Of a stretch of DNA of 64,000 nt, positions 1 to 8,665 are shown in pieces. A program made the position numbers and the translations under genes. The notes below the pieces were generated by a model. The model saw only the letters and a program-made list of their open reading frames with translations, searched no databases and was not told the origin of the DNA. This DNA is from Betaproteobacteria bacterium HGW-Betaproteobacteria-9 (lineage in GTDB: Bacteria; Pseudomonadota; Gammaproteobacteria; Burkholderiales; Burkholderiaceae_C). The stretch spans positions 124,001 through 188,000 of the forward strand of contig PHCC01000006.1 in the NCBI GenBank assembly GCA_002842215.1, read 5' to 3'. Position 1 is the stretch's first letter. Each line of letters starts with the position of its first letter.

Positions 1-577
1 GGCCAAAGGGCGCGGCGTCGCCGGTGTCGAGCTCGGTGGCGACCAGCGTCAGGCGCGCACGCAGCTGGCGGAAGTCGTTGCTGCGGCCTTCGCGGCTGAA
101 CAGGCGTTCGACCTGGCGGTGGATGTCCTCGTTGTCGAACACGCCGGTGGGCAGGGCCGCGCCCAGCCGTTCGAGGGCCTGGGTCAGGGGCTTGCCCTGC
201 GCGGCCCAGGCCCACAGGGCGCTGCCGAGCAGGCCCGGCAGGCGCTGGAGGCGGCCGCCGAGTTCGGCCCAAGCCGGCTTGATCAGCCAGGCGGTGTCGA
301 AGTTTTCGTCTGTCGGGCGGTCTTCGATGAACGCCTCGCAGAGCTGGCGGGGTGTCAGCCCGTTGACCAGGCCCGCCGCGATGAAGCCGCCTGCCGAGAC
401 GCCCACATAGTGGTCACATCCATTGAAGTCGATGCCTTGCAGGCTGTCGTCGAGCGCACACAGGGCGCCGATTTCGTAGATCGCACCGAGCGGCCCGCCA
501 CCGGCCAGCGCCAGCGCCAACCGCGGGCGGGTCTTGCGAGCAGCGCTGGTACGGTGGGCTTTGCGGGTGGTGGTCAT
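1..577 (-). CDS. Patatin-like phospholipase, C-terminus cut off by the window edge
   Basis: The reading frame starts at an ATG at 577 and runs off the left edge, giving 192 residues. After a basic N-terminus (MTTTRKAHRTSAARK) it shows the patatin oxyanion loop GGGPLGAIYE near residue 27 and the nucleophile elbow GVSAG with Ser61. Patatins are serine acyl hydrolases with a Ser-Asp dyad. The Asp motif (DGG or DGA) would lie in the missing part. There is no signal peptide, so a cytoplasmic enzyme is likely, unlike the secreted patatin at 13280-15559. The GGGPLGA form of the loop, rather than GGGARG, is seen in proteobacterial patatins often found near polyhydroxyalkanoate or lipid genes, and the next gene is a phasin. 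The family call is firm and the substrate is unknown. Confidence 0.85.
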   Translation of the reverse strand, partial: MTTTRKAHRTSAARKTRPRLALALAGGGPLGAIYEIGALCALDDSLQGIDFNGCDHYVGVSAGGFIAAGLVNGLTPRQLCEAFIEDRPTDENFDTAWLIKPAWAELGGRLQRLPGLLGSALWAWAAQGKPLTQALERLGAALPTGVFDNEDIHRQVERLFSREGRSNDFRQLRARLTLVATELDTGDAAPFG

Positions 578-639
578 GCGTTCGAGTGTAGAGCGCCAAG
601 CCTGCGTTTCATGTTGCGTTGCAGCACGAGGCGCAGACG

Positions 640-663
640 AAAAAAAGGGGCGCTGTGCGCCCC
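640..663 (-). terminator. Rho-independent terminator of the phasin gene
   Basis: On the minus strand a GC-rich hairpin (arms GGGGCGC and GCGCCCC, three-base loop, 647-663) is followed by a run of seven T (640-646). It lies 35 bases after the phasin stop codon and before the patatin start, so it separates the two minus-strand genes. Confidence 0.85.
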
Positions 664-697
664 GTTTGTGCCGGGCTGGATGGCCCCAGCGTTTGCA

Positions 698-1243
698 TCA
701 GGCCTTGGACTTGACGGCGGTCTTGCGCACGGCGGTTTTGCGCACGGCGGTTTTGCGCGGTGCGGGCGTGGCGGCCTTGGCTGGTGCGGCTTTGCGCGCC
801 GCCTTCGCTGCGGGGGCTTTGGTGCTCAGGCGCTGCACATGGCGGTTGAGTTCGTCGATGCGCTCCATCAGCGTTTCGATGTCGCGCGCCGAAGGCACGC
901 CCAGCTTGTTCAGCGCCTTGGCCACGCGGTCTTCAAAAATGTTCTCCAGCTTGTCCCACTGGCCGGCCGCCTTCGAGGAAATTTCGGTGGCCATGCCGGA
1001 CACCCGGTTGGTGGCTTCGGAGATGCGCTCTTCGGCGACGGCTTGTGTCTTGCGCTGGATCGACAGGCCCTCCTTGACCAGAGTGTCAAAGGCCTTGCCG
1101 CCTTCGGCCTGGGCCTTGGAGAAGGCGCCCAGACCGGCCAGCCAGATCTGCTGGGCCGAGTCCTTGATGGCGCCCGACAGCGGTGAACTGGCGCCTGCCG
1201 CGGCTTTGGATGCGGTGGTGGATTTCTGGATTTTCTTGACCAT
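698..1243 (-). CDS. Phasin (PHA granule-associated protein)
   Basis: This 181-residue protein resembles the PhaI/PhaF class of phasins, which coat polyhydroxyalkanoate granules. Residues 25-140 form a predicted amphipathic helical region containing IWLAGLGAFSKAQAEGGKAF, typical of the family. The C-terminus is rich in Ala, Lys and Pro, with AKAARKAAPAKAATPAP followed by a threefold RKTAV repeat, as in histone-like PhaF tails that contact DNA. The ATG at 1243 follows a GGAG ribosome site. An upstream continuation of the frame runs antisense through the reductase gene and is not coding. The gene is divergent from the acyl-CoA reductase with 216 bases between them, and has its own terminator at 640-663. 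Confidence 0.9.
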   Translation of the reverse strand: MVKKIQKSTTASKAAAGASSPLSGAIKDSAQQIWLAGLGAFSKAQAEGGKAFDTLVKEGLSIQRKTQAVAEERISEATNRVSGMATEISSKAAGQWDKLENIFEDRVAKALNKLGVPSARDIETLMERIDELNRHVQRLSTKAPAAKAARKAAPAKAATPAPRKTAVRKTAVRKTAVKSKA

Positions 1244-1459
1244 GGGGCGACTCCGGTGTGGGTTGACAGGGGGCAACGGGCCAAGCAAGCCGGTTACCGT
1301 GTGAGCACTGTACGGCGCCCACACCGGCGCTGTGTAGAGGGGGCCAACTAAACCCGGAGCGGGTTCCGCGGGTTTGTGCGGAATCGGTGGCGCCAGCGCG
1401 TGGTGAAGAATGGCGGGCTGATTCCATCCCTTGTGCAACACCCCAGGCAGGAGAACTCC

Positions 1460-3445
1460 ATGCATTATTTCGTCACCGGTGCCACCGGTTTCATCGGCAA
1501 GCGGCTCGTCAAGAAACTGCTGGAGCGCAAGGGCTCGGTGGTGCATTTTCTGATCCGCCCGTCGAGCGAATCCAAGGTCGCGGATCTGCGCGAATTCTGG
1601 GGCGTGAGTGCCGCGCGCGTGGTGCCGGTGTTCGGGGACCTGACGGCGAAGAAGCTCGGCGTGAGCGCCGACGACATCAAGTCGCTCAAGGGTCAGATCG
1701 ATCACTTCTACCACCTCGCTGCCGTCTACGACCTGGAGGCGGACGCCGAGAGCCAGATCGCCGTCAACATCGACGGCACCCGCAACACGGTTGAGCTGGC
1801 CAAGGCCATCGGGGCCAAACACTTTCACCACGTGTCGTCGATTGCCGCGGCGGGCTTGTACGAAGGCGTGTTCCGAGAAGACATGTTCGAGGAGGCCGAG
1901 AACATCGAGCACCCGTATTTCATGACCAAGCACGAGAGCGAAAAGATCGTGCGCACCGAATGCAAAGTGCCGTGGAGCGTGTACCGGCCGGCGCTGGTGG
2001 TGGGCGACAGCCGCACCGGCGAGATGGACAAGATCGACGGGCCGTACTATTTCTTCAAGCTGATCCAGCGCATGCGCCAGATCCTACCGCCGTGGATGCC
2101 CAGCGTGGGCCTGGAGGGCGGGCGCATCAACATCGTGCCGGTGGACTTTGTGGTGGACTCACTGGATCACATCAGCCACCAGAAGCGCGCCAGCGGCCAG
2201 TGTTTCCACTTGGTGGACCCGATGGGTTACCGGGTGGGCGACGTGCTCGACATCTTGAGCCGCGCCGCGCACGCGCCCAAGATGAACCTGTTCATCAACG
2301 CCGCGCTGATGGGATTCATCCCGAAGAGCGTGAAGAAGGGTCTGATGGCGCTCGCGCCGGTGCGCCGCGTCTACCGCGCCATCATGCAGGACCTCGGCTT
2401 GCCCGAGGACATGATGAACTTCGTCAACTACCCGACGCGTTTTGACTGCCGCGACACGCTGGCCGCGCTCAAGGGCAGTGGCATCGAATGCCCCAATCTG
2501 AAAGACTACGCTTGGCGGCTCTGGGACTACTGGGAACGCCACCTCGACCCCGATCTGCACATCGACCGCAGCCTCAAAGGCACCGTGGCCGGCAAGGTGG
2601 TGCTGGTCACGGGCGGCAGCTCGGGCATCGGTCTGGCGGCAGCGCACAAGTTCGCCGAGGCCGGCGCCATCACCCTCATCTGCGGGCGCGACCAGGACAA
2701 GCTGGACGAGGCCTGCAAGGAAGCCAAAGGCAAGGGCTACCAGTTCATCGCCTACCCGGCCGACATCGCCGACATGGCCGACGCGGACCGCTTCGTGCAG
2801 CTGCTGATCGCCAACCATGGTGGCGTCGATTTCCTGATCAACAACGCCGGCCGATCCATCCGCCGAGCCATCGAGGGCAGCTACGACCGCTTCCACGATT
2901 TCGAACGCACCATGCAGCTGAACTACTTCGGTTGTCTGCGCGTGACCATGGGCCTGCTACCGGGCATGGTCGCCAAGCGCAAGGGGCATGTGGTCAACAT
3001 CAGCTCCATCGGCGTGCTGACCAACGCGCCACGTTTTAGCGCCTACGTGGCCAGCAAGGCTGCGCTGGACGCCTGGACACGCTGTGCCTCCAGCGAGTTC
3101 GCAGACCAGGGCATCTCGTTCACCACCATCAACATGCCGCTGGTGCGCACGCCCATGATCGCCCCGACGCAGATCTACAAGAACGTGCCGACGCTCGCAC
3201 CGGAGGAGGCGGCCGACATGATCGCGCAGGCCTGCATCTTCAAGCCGGTGCGCATCGCCACGCGCCTGGGGGTGACGGGACAGGTGCTGCACGCGTTTGT
3301 GCCTCGGGTGGCGCAGATCGTGATGAACACCAGCTTCCGCATGTTCCCGGATTCTTCGGCTGCGAAGGGGGAGAAGGGGGCCAAGCCTCAGTTGTCACCG
3401 GAGGCTGTGGCCATGCAGCAGATGATGCGGGGGATTCACTTCTGA
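1460..3445 (+). CDS. Alcohol-forming fatty acyl-CoA reductase, two fused SDR domains
   Basis: This 661-residue protein has two Rossmann SDR domains. The first is of the extended type with TGATGFIG (residues 6-13) and a YxxxK site (Tyr153, Lys157). The second is a classical SDR with TGGSSGIG (384-391) and YVASK (Tyr529, Lys533). Length, domain order and long stretches such as KHFHHVSSIAAAGL, GPYYFFK and NISSIGVLTNAPRFSAYV match, as far as I recall, the Marinobacter Maqu_2507-type reductase, which converts acyl-CoA or acyl-ACP to fatty alcohol with NADPH. The ATG at 1460 follows GGCAGGAGAA. It sits divergent from a phasin, which suggests storage-lipid or wax-ester metabolism. No wax synthase gene is in the window. 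Mycobacterial two-domain SDRs are the alternative family. Confidence 0.85.
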   Translation: MHYFVTGATGFIGKRLVKKLLERKGSVVHFLIRPSSESKVADLREFWGVSAARVVPVFGDLTAKKLGVSADDIKSLKGQIDHFYHLAAVYDLEADAESQIAVNIDGTRNTVELAKAIGAKHFHHVSSIAAAGLYEGVFREDMFEEAENIEHPYFMTKHESEKIVRTECKVPWSVYRPALVVGDSRTGEMDKIDGPYYFFKLIQRMRQILPPWMPSVGLEGGRINIVPVDFVVDSLDHISHQKRASGQCFHLVDPMGYRVGDVLDILSRAAHAPKMNLFINAALMGFIPKSVKKGLMALAPVRRVYRAIMQDLGLPEDMMNFVNYPTRFDCRDTLAALKGSGIECPNLKDYAWRLWDYWERHLDPDLHIDRSLKGTVAGKVVLVTGGSSGIGLAAAHKFAEAGAITLICGRDQDKLDEACKEAKGKGYQFIAYPADIADMADADRFVQLLIANHGGVDFLINNAGRSIRRAIEGSYDRFHDFERTMQLNYFGCLRVTMGLLPGMVAKRKGHVVNISSIGVLTNAPRFSAYVASKAALDAWTRCASSEFADQGISFTTINMPLVRTPMIAPTQIYKNVPTLAPEEAADMIAQACIFKPVRIATRLGVTGQVLHAFVPRVAQIVMNTSFRMFPDSSAAKGEKGAKPQLSPEAVAMQQMMRGIHF

Positions 3446-3469
3446 CCTCTTTGTCGTTGCGTTGGGGCT

Positions 3470-3570
3470 CCTGTGGCGAGCCGGGTTTTGGCCCGGCGGC
3501 CGACCTTCTTTCTTTTGGCGAAGCAAAAGAAAGTGAGGCGCCGCCGGGGCGCGACCCGGCACGCCACAGG
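3470..3570. repeat. Long nested palindrome (REP-like intergenic element)
   Basis: Three nested inverted arms share one centre. They are CCTGTGGCG/CGCCACAGG (3470-3478 and 3562-3570), CCCGGCGGC/GCCGCCGGG (3492-3500 and 3540-3548) and CTTTCTTTTG/CAAAAGAAAG (3508-3517 and 3524-3533, with a six-base loop). The element fills most of the gap between the reductase stop and argB. The inner hairpin with its T/A tracts could stop transcription in either direction. Similar elements occur many times in Comamonadaceae genomes, to my knowledge. Confidence 0.85.
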
Positions 3571-3634
3571 GGCAAAAAAGGCTGAACACGAAGCCTACAA
3601 TTTGCCAAACGTCAACCCTGCCGGAAAGCAACGA

Positions 3635-4540
3635 ATGACCACCCACACCCCCGTCGACCTCTCCCACATCCAGCCCAGAGAAAAAGCCGAAATCCTGGCC
3701 CAGGCCTTGCCCTACATCCGCAAGTACCACGGCAAGACCATGGTCATCAAGTACGGCGGCAACGCCATGACCGACCCGGCCCTGCAGCAGGACTTCGCCG
3801 AAGACGTGGTGCTGCTCAAGCTGGTGGGCATCAACCCGGTCGTCGTGCACGGCGGCGGTCCGCAGATCGAGACACTGTTGCAGCGCCTGGGCAAGAAGGG
3901 GCAGTTCATCCAGGGCATGCGCGTGACCGACGCCGAAACCATGGAGGTGGTCGAGTGGGTGCTGGGCGGTGAGGTGCAGCAGGACATCGTGGGCCTGATC
4001 AACGCCGCCGGTGGCAAGGCCGTGGGCCTGACCGGGCGTGACGGCGCCATGATCCGCGCGCAGAAGCTGCGCCTGTCGGACCAGAAGGACCCGGCTGTGG
4101 AGCACGACGTGGGCCAGGTCGGCGACATCGTGAGCGTGGACCCGAGCGTGGTGAAGGCGCTGCAGGACGATGCCTTCATTCCGGTGGTCAGCCCGATCGG
4201 CTTCGGCGAGAACAACGAGAGCTACAACATCAACGCCGATGTGGTGGCCGCCAAGCTCGCGACCGTGCTGCAGGCCGAGAAGCTGCTGATGCTGACCAAC
4301 ATCCCGGGCGTGCTGGACAAGGAAGGCCAGCTCTTCACCGAACTCACGCCGCGCCGCATCGACGAACTGGTGGAAGACGGCACGATCAGCGGCGGCATGA
4401 TCCCCAAGATCGCCGGTGCGCTCGACGCGGCCAAGAGCGGCGTGAACGCGGTGCACATCATCGACGGCCGCGTGCCGCATGCGCTGCTGCTGGAGGTGCT
4501 GGGCAACCAGCCTTTCGGCACCATGATCCGTTCGCACTGA
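3635..4540 (+). CDS. argB: Acetylglutamate kinase
   Basis: ArgB phosphorylates N-acetyl-L-glutamate with ATP, the second step of arginine synthesis, in the cytoplasm. The 301 residues contain the amino-acid-kinase motifs VIKYGGNAM (37-45) and VVHGGGPQI (70-78), plus SYNINAD and SGGMIPK in the nucleotide and substrate sites. A helical N-terminal extension of about 30 residues precedes the kinase fold. Arginine-inhibited hexameric enzymes have such a helix, so feedback control is likely. The ATG at 3635 was chosen because the family begins here; an upstream in-frame stretch crosses the palindromic repeat. slmA follows at 116 bases, a gene order common in Burkholderiales. Confidence 0.97.
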   Translation: MTTHTPVDLSHIQPREKAEILAQALPYIRKYHGKTMVIKYGGNAMTDPALQQDFAEDVVLLKLVGINPVVVHGGGPQIETLLQRLGKKGQFIQGMRVTDAETMEVVEWVLGGEVQQDIVGLINAAGGKAVGLTGRDGAMIRAQKLRLSDQKDPAVEHDVGQVGDIVSVDPSVVKALQDDAFIPVVSPIGFGENNESYNINADVVAAKLATVLQAEKLLMLTNIPGVLDKEGQLFTELTPRRIDELVEDGTISGGMIPKIAGALDAAKSGVNAVHIIDGRVPHALLLEVLGNQPFGTMIRSH

Positions 4541-4656
4541 GCGCGCACCGGGCAGCCGGGAGGCCGGCGGGAAGGCTGTGAGAAAATGAAACAAGGGATG
4601 ACAAACACCGGGCCGCGTCAACGGCCTCCAGCCGACAAACGACGGACCGACCGCCC

Positions 4657-5334
4657 ATGACTTCCAGCGCTCCATTGCCCATGGCCGACCTGACGGCCGA
4701 TGTCTCTACCGATGTTGCTGGAGGCGTTGAGGTCAATGGTCGCAAGCGTCCCAAGCCGGGCGAGCGTCGGGTGCAGATCCTGCACGCGCTGGCCGCCATG
4801 CTGGAGCAGCCGGGCGCCGAGCGCGTCACCACCGCGGCGCTGGCTGCGCGACTCGATGTGAGCGAGGCCGCGCTCTACCGCCACTTCGCCAGCAAGGCGC
4901 AGATGTTCGAAGGCCTGATCGAGTTCATCGAGCAGTCGGTGTTCGGTCTGGTCAACCAGCTGGGTGAACGAGAGCCCGACGCCATGGCCCGTTCGCGCAA
5001 GCTCGTGGCCTTGCTGCTGCAGTTTGGTGAGAAGAACCCCGGCATGACGCGCGTCATGGTGGGCGACGCGCTGGTGTACGAGAACGAGCGCCTGCAGCAG
5101 CGCATGAACCTGTTCTTCGACAAGATCGAATCGGCCCTGCGCCAGAACCTGCGCGAGGTCGCCGTGGTGGCCGGAGCGACCACACCCACGGTGGATGCGC
5201 AGGCCGACGCATCGGTGGTCACGGCCTTCTGCATGGGCCGACTGCAGCGCTTTGCCCGCAGCGGATTCAAGCGCTCGCCCAACGAGAACCTGGAACACAG
5301 CCTGCGCCTGCTGCTGCCCGACGGCCGTCTGTGA
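4657..5334 (+). CDS. slmA: Nucleoid occlusion factor SlmA (TetR family)
   Basis: The 225-residue protein has a TetR helix-turn-helix at about residues 55-92 (TTAALAARLDVSEAALYRHF) and a ligand/dimer domain with the SlmA signature GMTRVMVGDALVYENERLQQR. SlmA binds chromosomal palindromes and blocks FtsZ ring assembly over the nucleoid. The N-terminus is about 30 residues longer than in E. coli and low in complexity. Position directly after argB agrees with betaproteobacterial synteny. Confidence 0.92.
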   Translation: MTSSAPLPMADLTADVSTDVAGGVEVNGRKRPKPGERRVQILHALAAMLEQPGAERVTTAALAARLDVSEAALYRHFASKAQMFEGLIEFIEQSVFGLVNQLGEREPDAMARSRKLVALLLQFGEKNPGMTRVMVGDALVYENERLQQRMNLFFDKIESALRQNLREVAVVAGATTPTVDAQADASVVTAFCMGRLQRFARSGFKRSPNENLEHSLRLLLPDGRL

Positions 5335-5348
5335 CCGCTCGCGTGGTG

Positions 5349-5374
5349 AGTGGTTCGGGTTAACCCGAACCACT
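5349..5374. promoter_or_regulatory. Perfect 26-base palindrome between slmA and a TetR gene
   Basis: The half site AGTGGTTCGGGTT is followed directly by its exact reverse complement, centred on GTTAAC, with no loop. It lies 15 bases after the slmA stop. A second, weaker inverted repeat (GTTTAGG at 5391-5397, CCTAAAC at 5406-5412) follows. The lack of a loop and of a T-run fits an operator better than a terminator, but the binding protein is unknown. Confidence 0.55.
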
Positions 5375-5464
5375 GGCATGCATCGGTGTCGTTTAGGGAA
5401 CGGCACCTAAACAATTCCCCCACAAAGTCCTGCAGGACCGTGCATTGGCCGGGTTTTGCGGTAA

Positions 5465-5486
5465 AAATAGCACGACCGTTCGATTT
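5465..5486. promoter_or_regulatory. Candidate operator of the beta-oxidation TetR regulator
   Basis: An imperfect 22-base palindrome has left half AAATAGCACGA and right half, on the opposite strand, AAATCGAACGG (8 of 11 positions agree). It lies 50 bases upstream of the TetR start at 5536 in an AT-rich stretch of this otherwise GC-rich region. It suits an autoregulatory TetR site that would also control the downstream acyl-CoA dehydrogenase cluster. Confidence 0.5.
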
Positions 5487-5535
5487 GTCGCCGGTCTGTT
5501 TTTTTGCCTCTTCCTTTTGCCATCACCCCCGCAGC

Positions 5536-6249
5536 ATGAGTTCACAACCTCCCGTCAGACGCCTTCGCAGCGACAGTGCCGCCCGCCCGCTGCAAAAAGG
5601 TCAGCAGACCAAGGCCGCCATCGTCGATGCCGCCCTCGGGCTGGCGACGCAGATCGGCCTGGAAGGCCTGTCCATCGGTGCGCTGGCCGAGGTCATGCAG
5701 ATGAGCAAGTCGGGCGTGTTCGCCCACTTTGGCTCGCGCGAAGAGTTGCAGATCTCCGTGGTGCGCGAGTACCACGCACGGTTTGAGGACGAGGTGTTCT
5801 ACCCTGCCATGGCCTTTGACCGTGGCCTGCCGCGCCTGCGCGCCATGTTCGACAACTGGATGAAGCGCACTTCGGTCGAGATCGACTCGGGCTGCATCTA
5901 CATCAGTGGCGCGGTGCAATTTGAAGACCGGCCCGGCCCGGTGCGCGACGCGCTGGCGGGCTCGGTCAACACCTGGCTGTCGGCCATGCGCCGCGCCATC
6001 GAAATGGCCGTGGCCGAGGGCCACCTGCACCCGGGCACCGATGCGGGCCAGATGGCCTTTGAAATCCATGCACTCATCCTCGCGCTGCACTACGAGGCAC
6101 GGTTCCTCGGCAGTCCGGATTCACTGCAGCGCGCGCTGACGGCCTTTGACGGCATCGTGGGCCGCTTCAGCACCGCGGCCACGCCCGTCCCGGAAACCCC
6201 CCCGCCAGTCCGATCGCGCAAGACCACCCGGGTTGCGACCCAGGGCTGA
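5536..6249 (+). CDS. TetR/AcrR-family regulator of the fatty acid degradation cluster
   Basis: The 237-residue protein has an N-terminal TetR DNA-binding domain (about 25-72) with GLEGLSIGALAEVMQMSKSG then VFAHFGSREEL, and a C-terminal ligand domain of TetR_C type. The ATG at 5536 gives the normal TetR N-terminus; no strong ribosome site is visible. The acyl-CoA dehydrogenase gene starts 47 bases downstream on the same strand, so they are probably co-transcribed. By analogy with other TetR proteins beside fadE genes, long-chain acyl-CoA is the likely inducer. That is inference from position. The tail beyond residue 215 is proline-rich and probably disordered. Confidence 0.85.
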   Translation: MSSQPPVRRLRSDSAARPLQKGQQTKAAIVDAALGLATQIGLEGLSIGALAEVMQMSKSGVFAHFGSREELQISVVREYHARFEDEVFYPAMAFDRGLPRLRAMFDNWMKRTSVEIDSGCIYISGAVQFEDRPGPVRDALAGSVNTWLSAMRRAIEMAVAEGHLHPGTDAGQMAFEIHALILALHYEARFLGSPDSLQRALTAFDGIVGRFSTAATPVPETPPPVRSRKTTRVATQG

Positions 6250-6296
6250 ACCCAGACAACGCCTTTTCTTCACAAATCCCACACAGGAGTTTTCAC

Positions 6297-8093
<1,797 letters not shown>

Positions 8094-8171
8094 CCCCCCT
8101 GCGCCGCTTTGCGGCTTCCCCCCGGGGGGACAACACCAGCGGCCCGGCAAAGCCGGTTCCGCGGTGTTCCG
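8094..8171. repeat. GC-rich palindromic repeat, copy 1
   Basis: The element begins right after the acyl-CoA dehydrogenase stop. It has a GCGCCGCTTTGCGGC hairpin, a CCCCCCGGGGGG block and a CCGGC-AAA-GCCGG hairpin ending in TTCCGCGGTG. A clearly homologous copy follows the thiolase gene at 12284-12365. The pair brackets the DUF2147, FadN-like and thiolase genes in the same orientation. Confidence 0.85.
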
Positions 8172-8205
8172 GTGAAACATCCCTTGGTCCGCAAAGGAGA
8201 CTTCG

Positions 8206-8634
8206 ATGATCAAAACCCTGCCCATCCTGCTGGTGTTCGCCTCGACGATGGCGTTCGCCCAGGCCACCCCCGAAGGCCTGTGGCGCAACATCGACGACAA
8301 GACCGGTGAGGCCAAGGCCGAGATACGCATCGTGGCCAGCCCGGCGGGTGTGCTCACGGGCCGGATCGAAAAGTCGCTCACCAAAGGCAGCGAGCCCACC
8401 TGCACCGCCTGCACCGACGACCGCAAGGACCAGCCCAAGGTCGGCATGGAAATCATCCGCGGCGCGAAGAAATCCGCCGAGGACGCGGTGTGGGAAAACG
8501 GCAAGATTCTCGACCCCGAAAACGGCAAGAACTACACCCTGCGCATGACGCCCATTGAAGGCGGCAAGAAGCTGCAGGTGCGTGGCTACATCGGTCCGTT
8601 CTACCGTACACAAGTTTGGCAACGTGTGGAGTGA
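8206..8634 (+). CDS. DUF2147 family exported protein
   Basis: The 142-residue protein has a cleavable signal peptide (MIKTLPILLVFASTMAFAQA) and the DUF2147 pattern: EGLWRNIDDKTGEAKAEIRI, then CTACTDDRKDQPKVGMEIIRG, then GKILDPENGKNYTLRM and a terminal GYIGPFYRTQVWQRV. Such proteins fold as small beta-barrels and are exported to the periplasm or envelope; their function is not established. The start at 8206 follows AAAGGAG. It lies between two beta-oxidation genes in the same direction, an arrangement repeated in related Comamonadaceae as far as I know, which hints at a link to uptake or sensing of fatty acids. Confidence 0.88.
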   Translation: MIKTLPILLVFASTMAFAQATPEGLWRNIDDKTGEAKAEIRIVASPAGVLTGRIEKSLTKGSEPTCTACTDDRKDQPKVGMEIIRGAKKSAEDAVWENGKILDPENGKNYTLRMTPIEGGKKLQVRGYIGPFYRTQVWQRVE

Positions 8635-8665
8635 ACGCGTCCCCCCTTTTCTGCATGGAAAACCA

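Noticed and set aside
698..1933. A 411-residue form of the phasin with a long N-terminal extension
   Set aside because: The extension runs antisense through the acyl-CoA reductase. The ATG at 1243 has a ribosome site and gives the normal phasin length.
5349..5374. Terminator of slmA
   Set aside because: The palindrome has no loop and no T-run, so an intrinsic terminator is not supported, although a role in ending transcription cannot be excluded.
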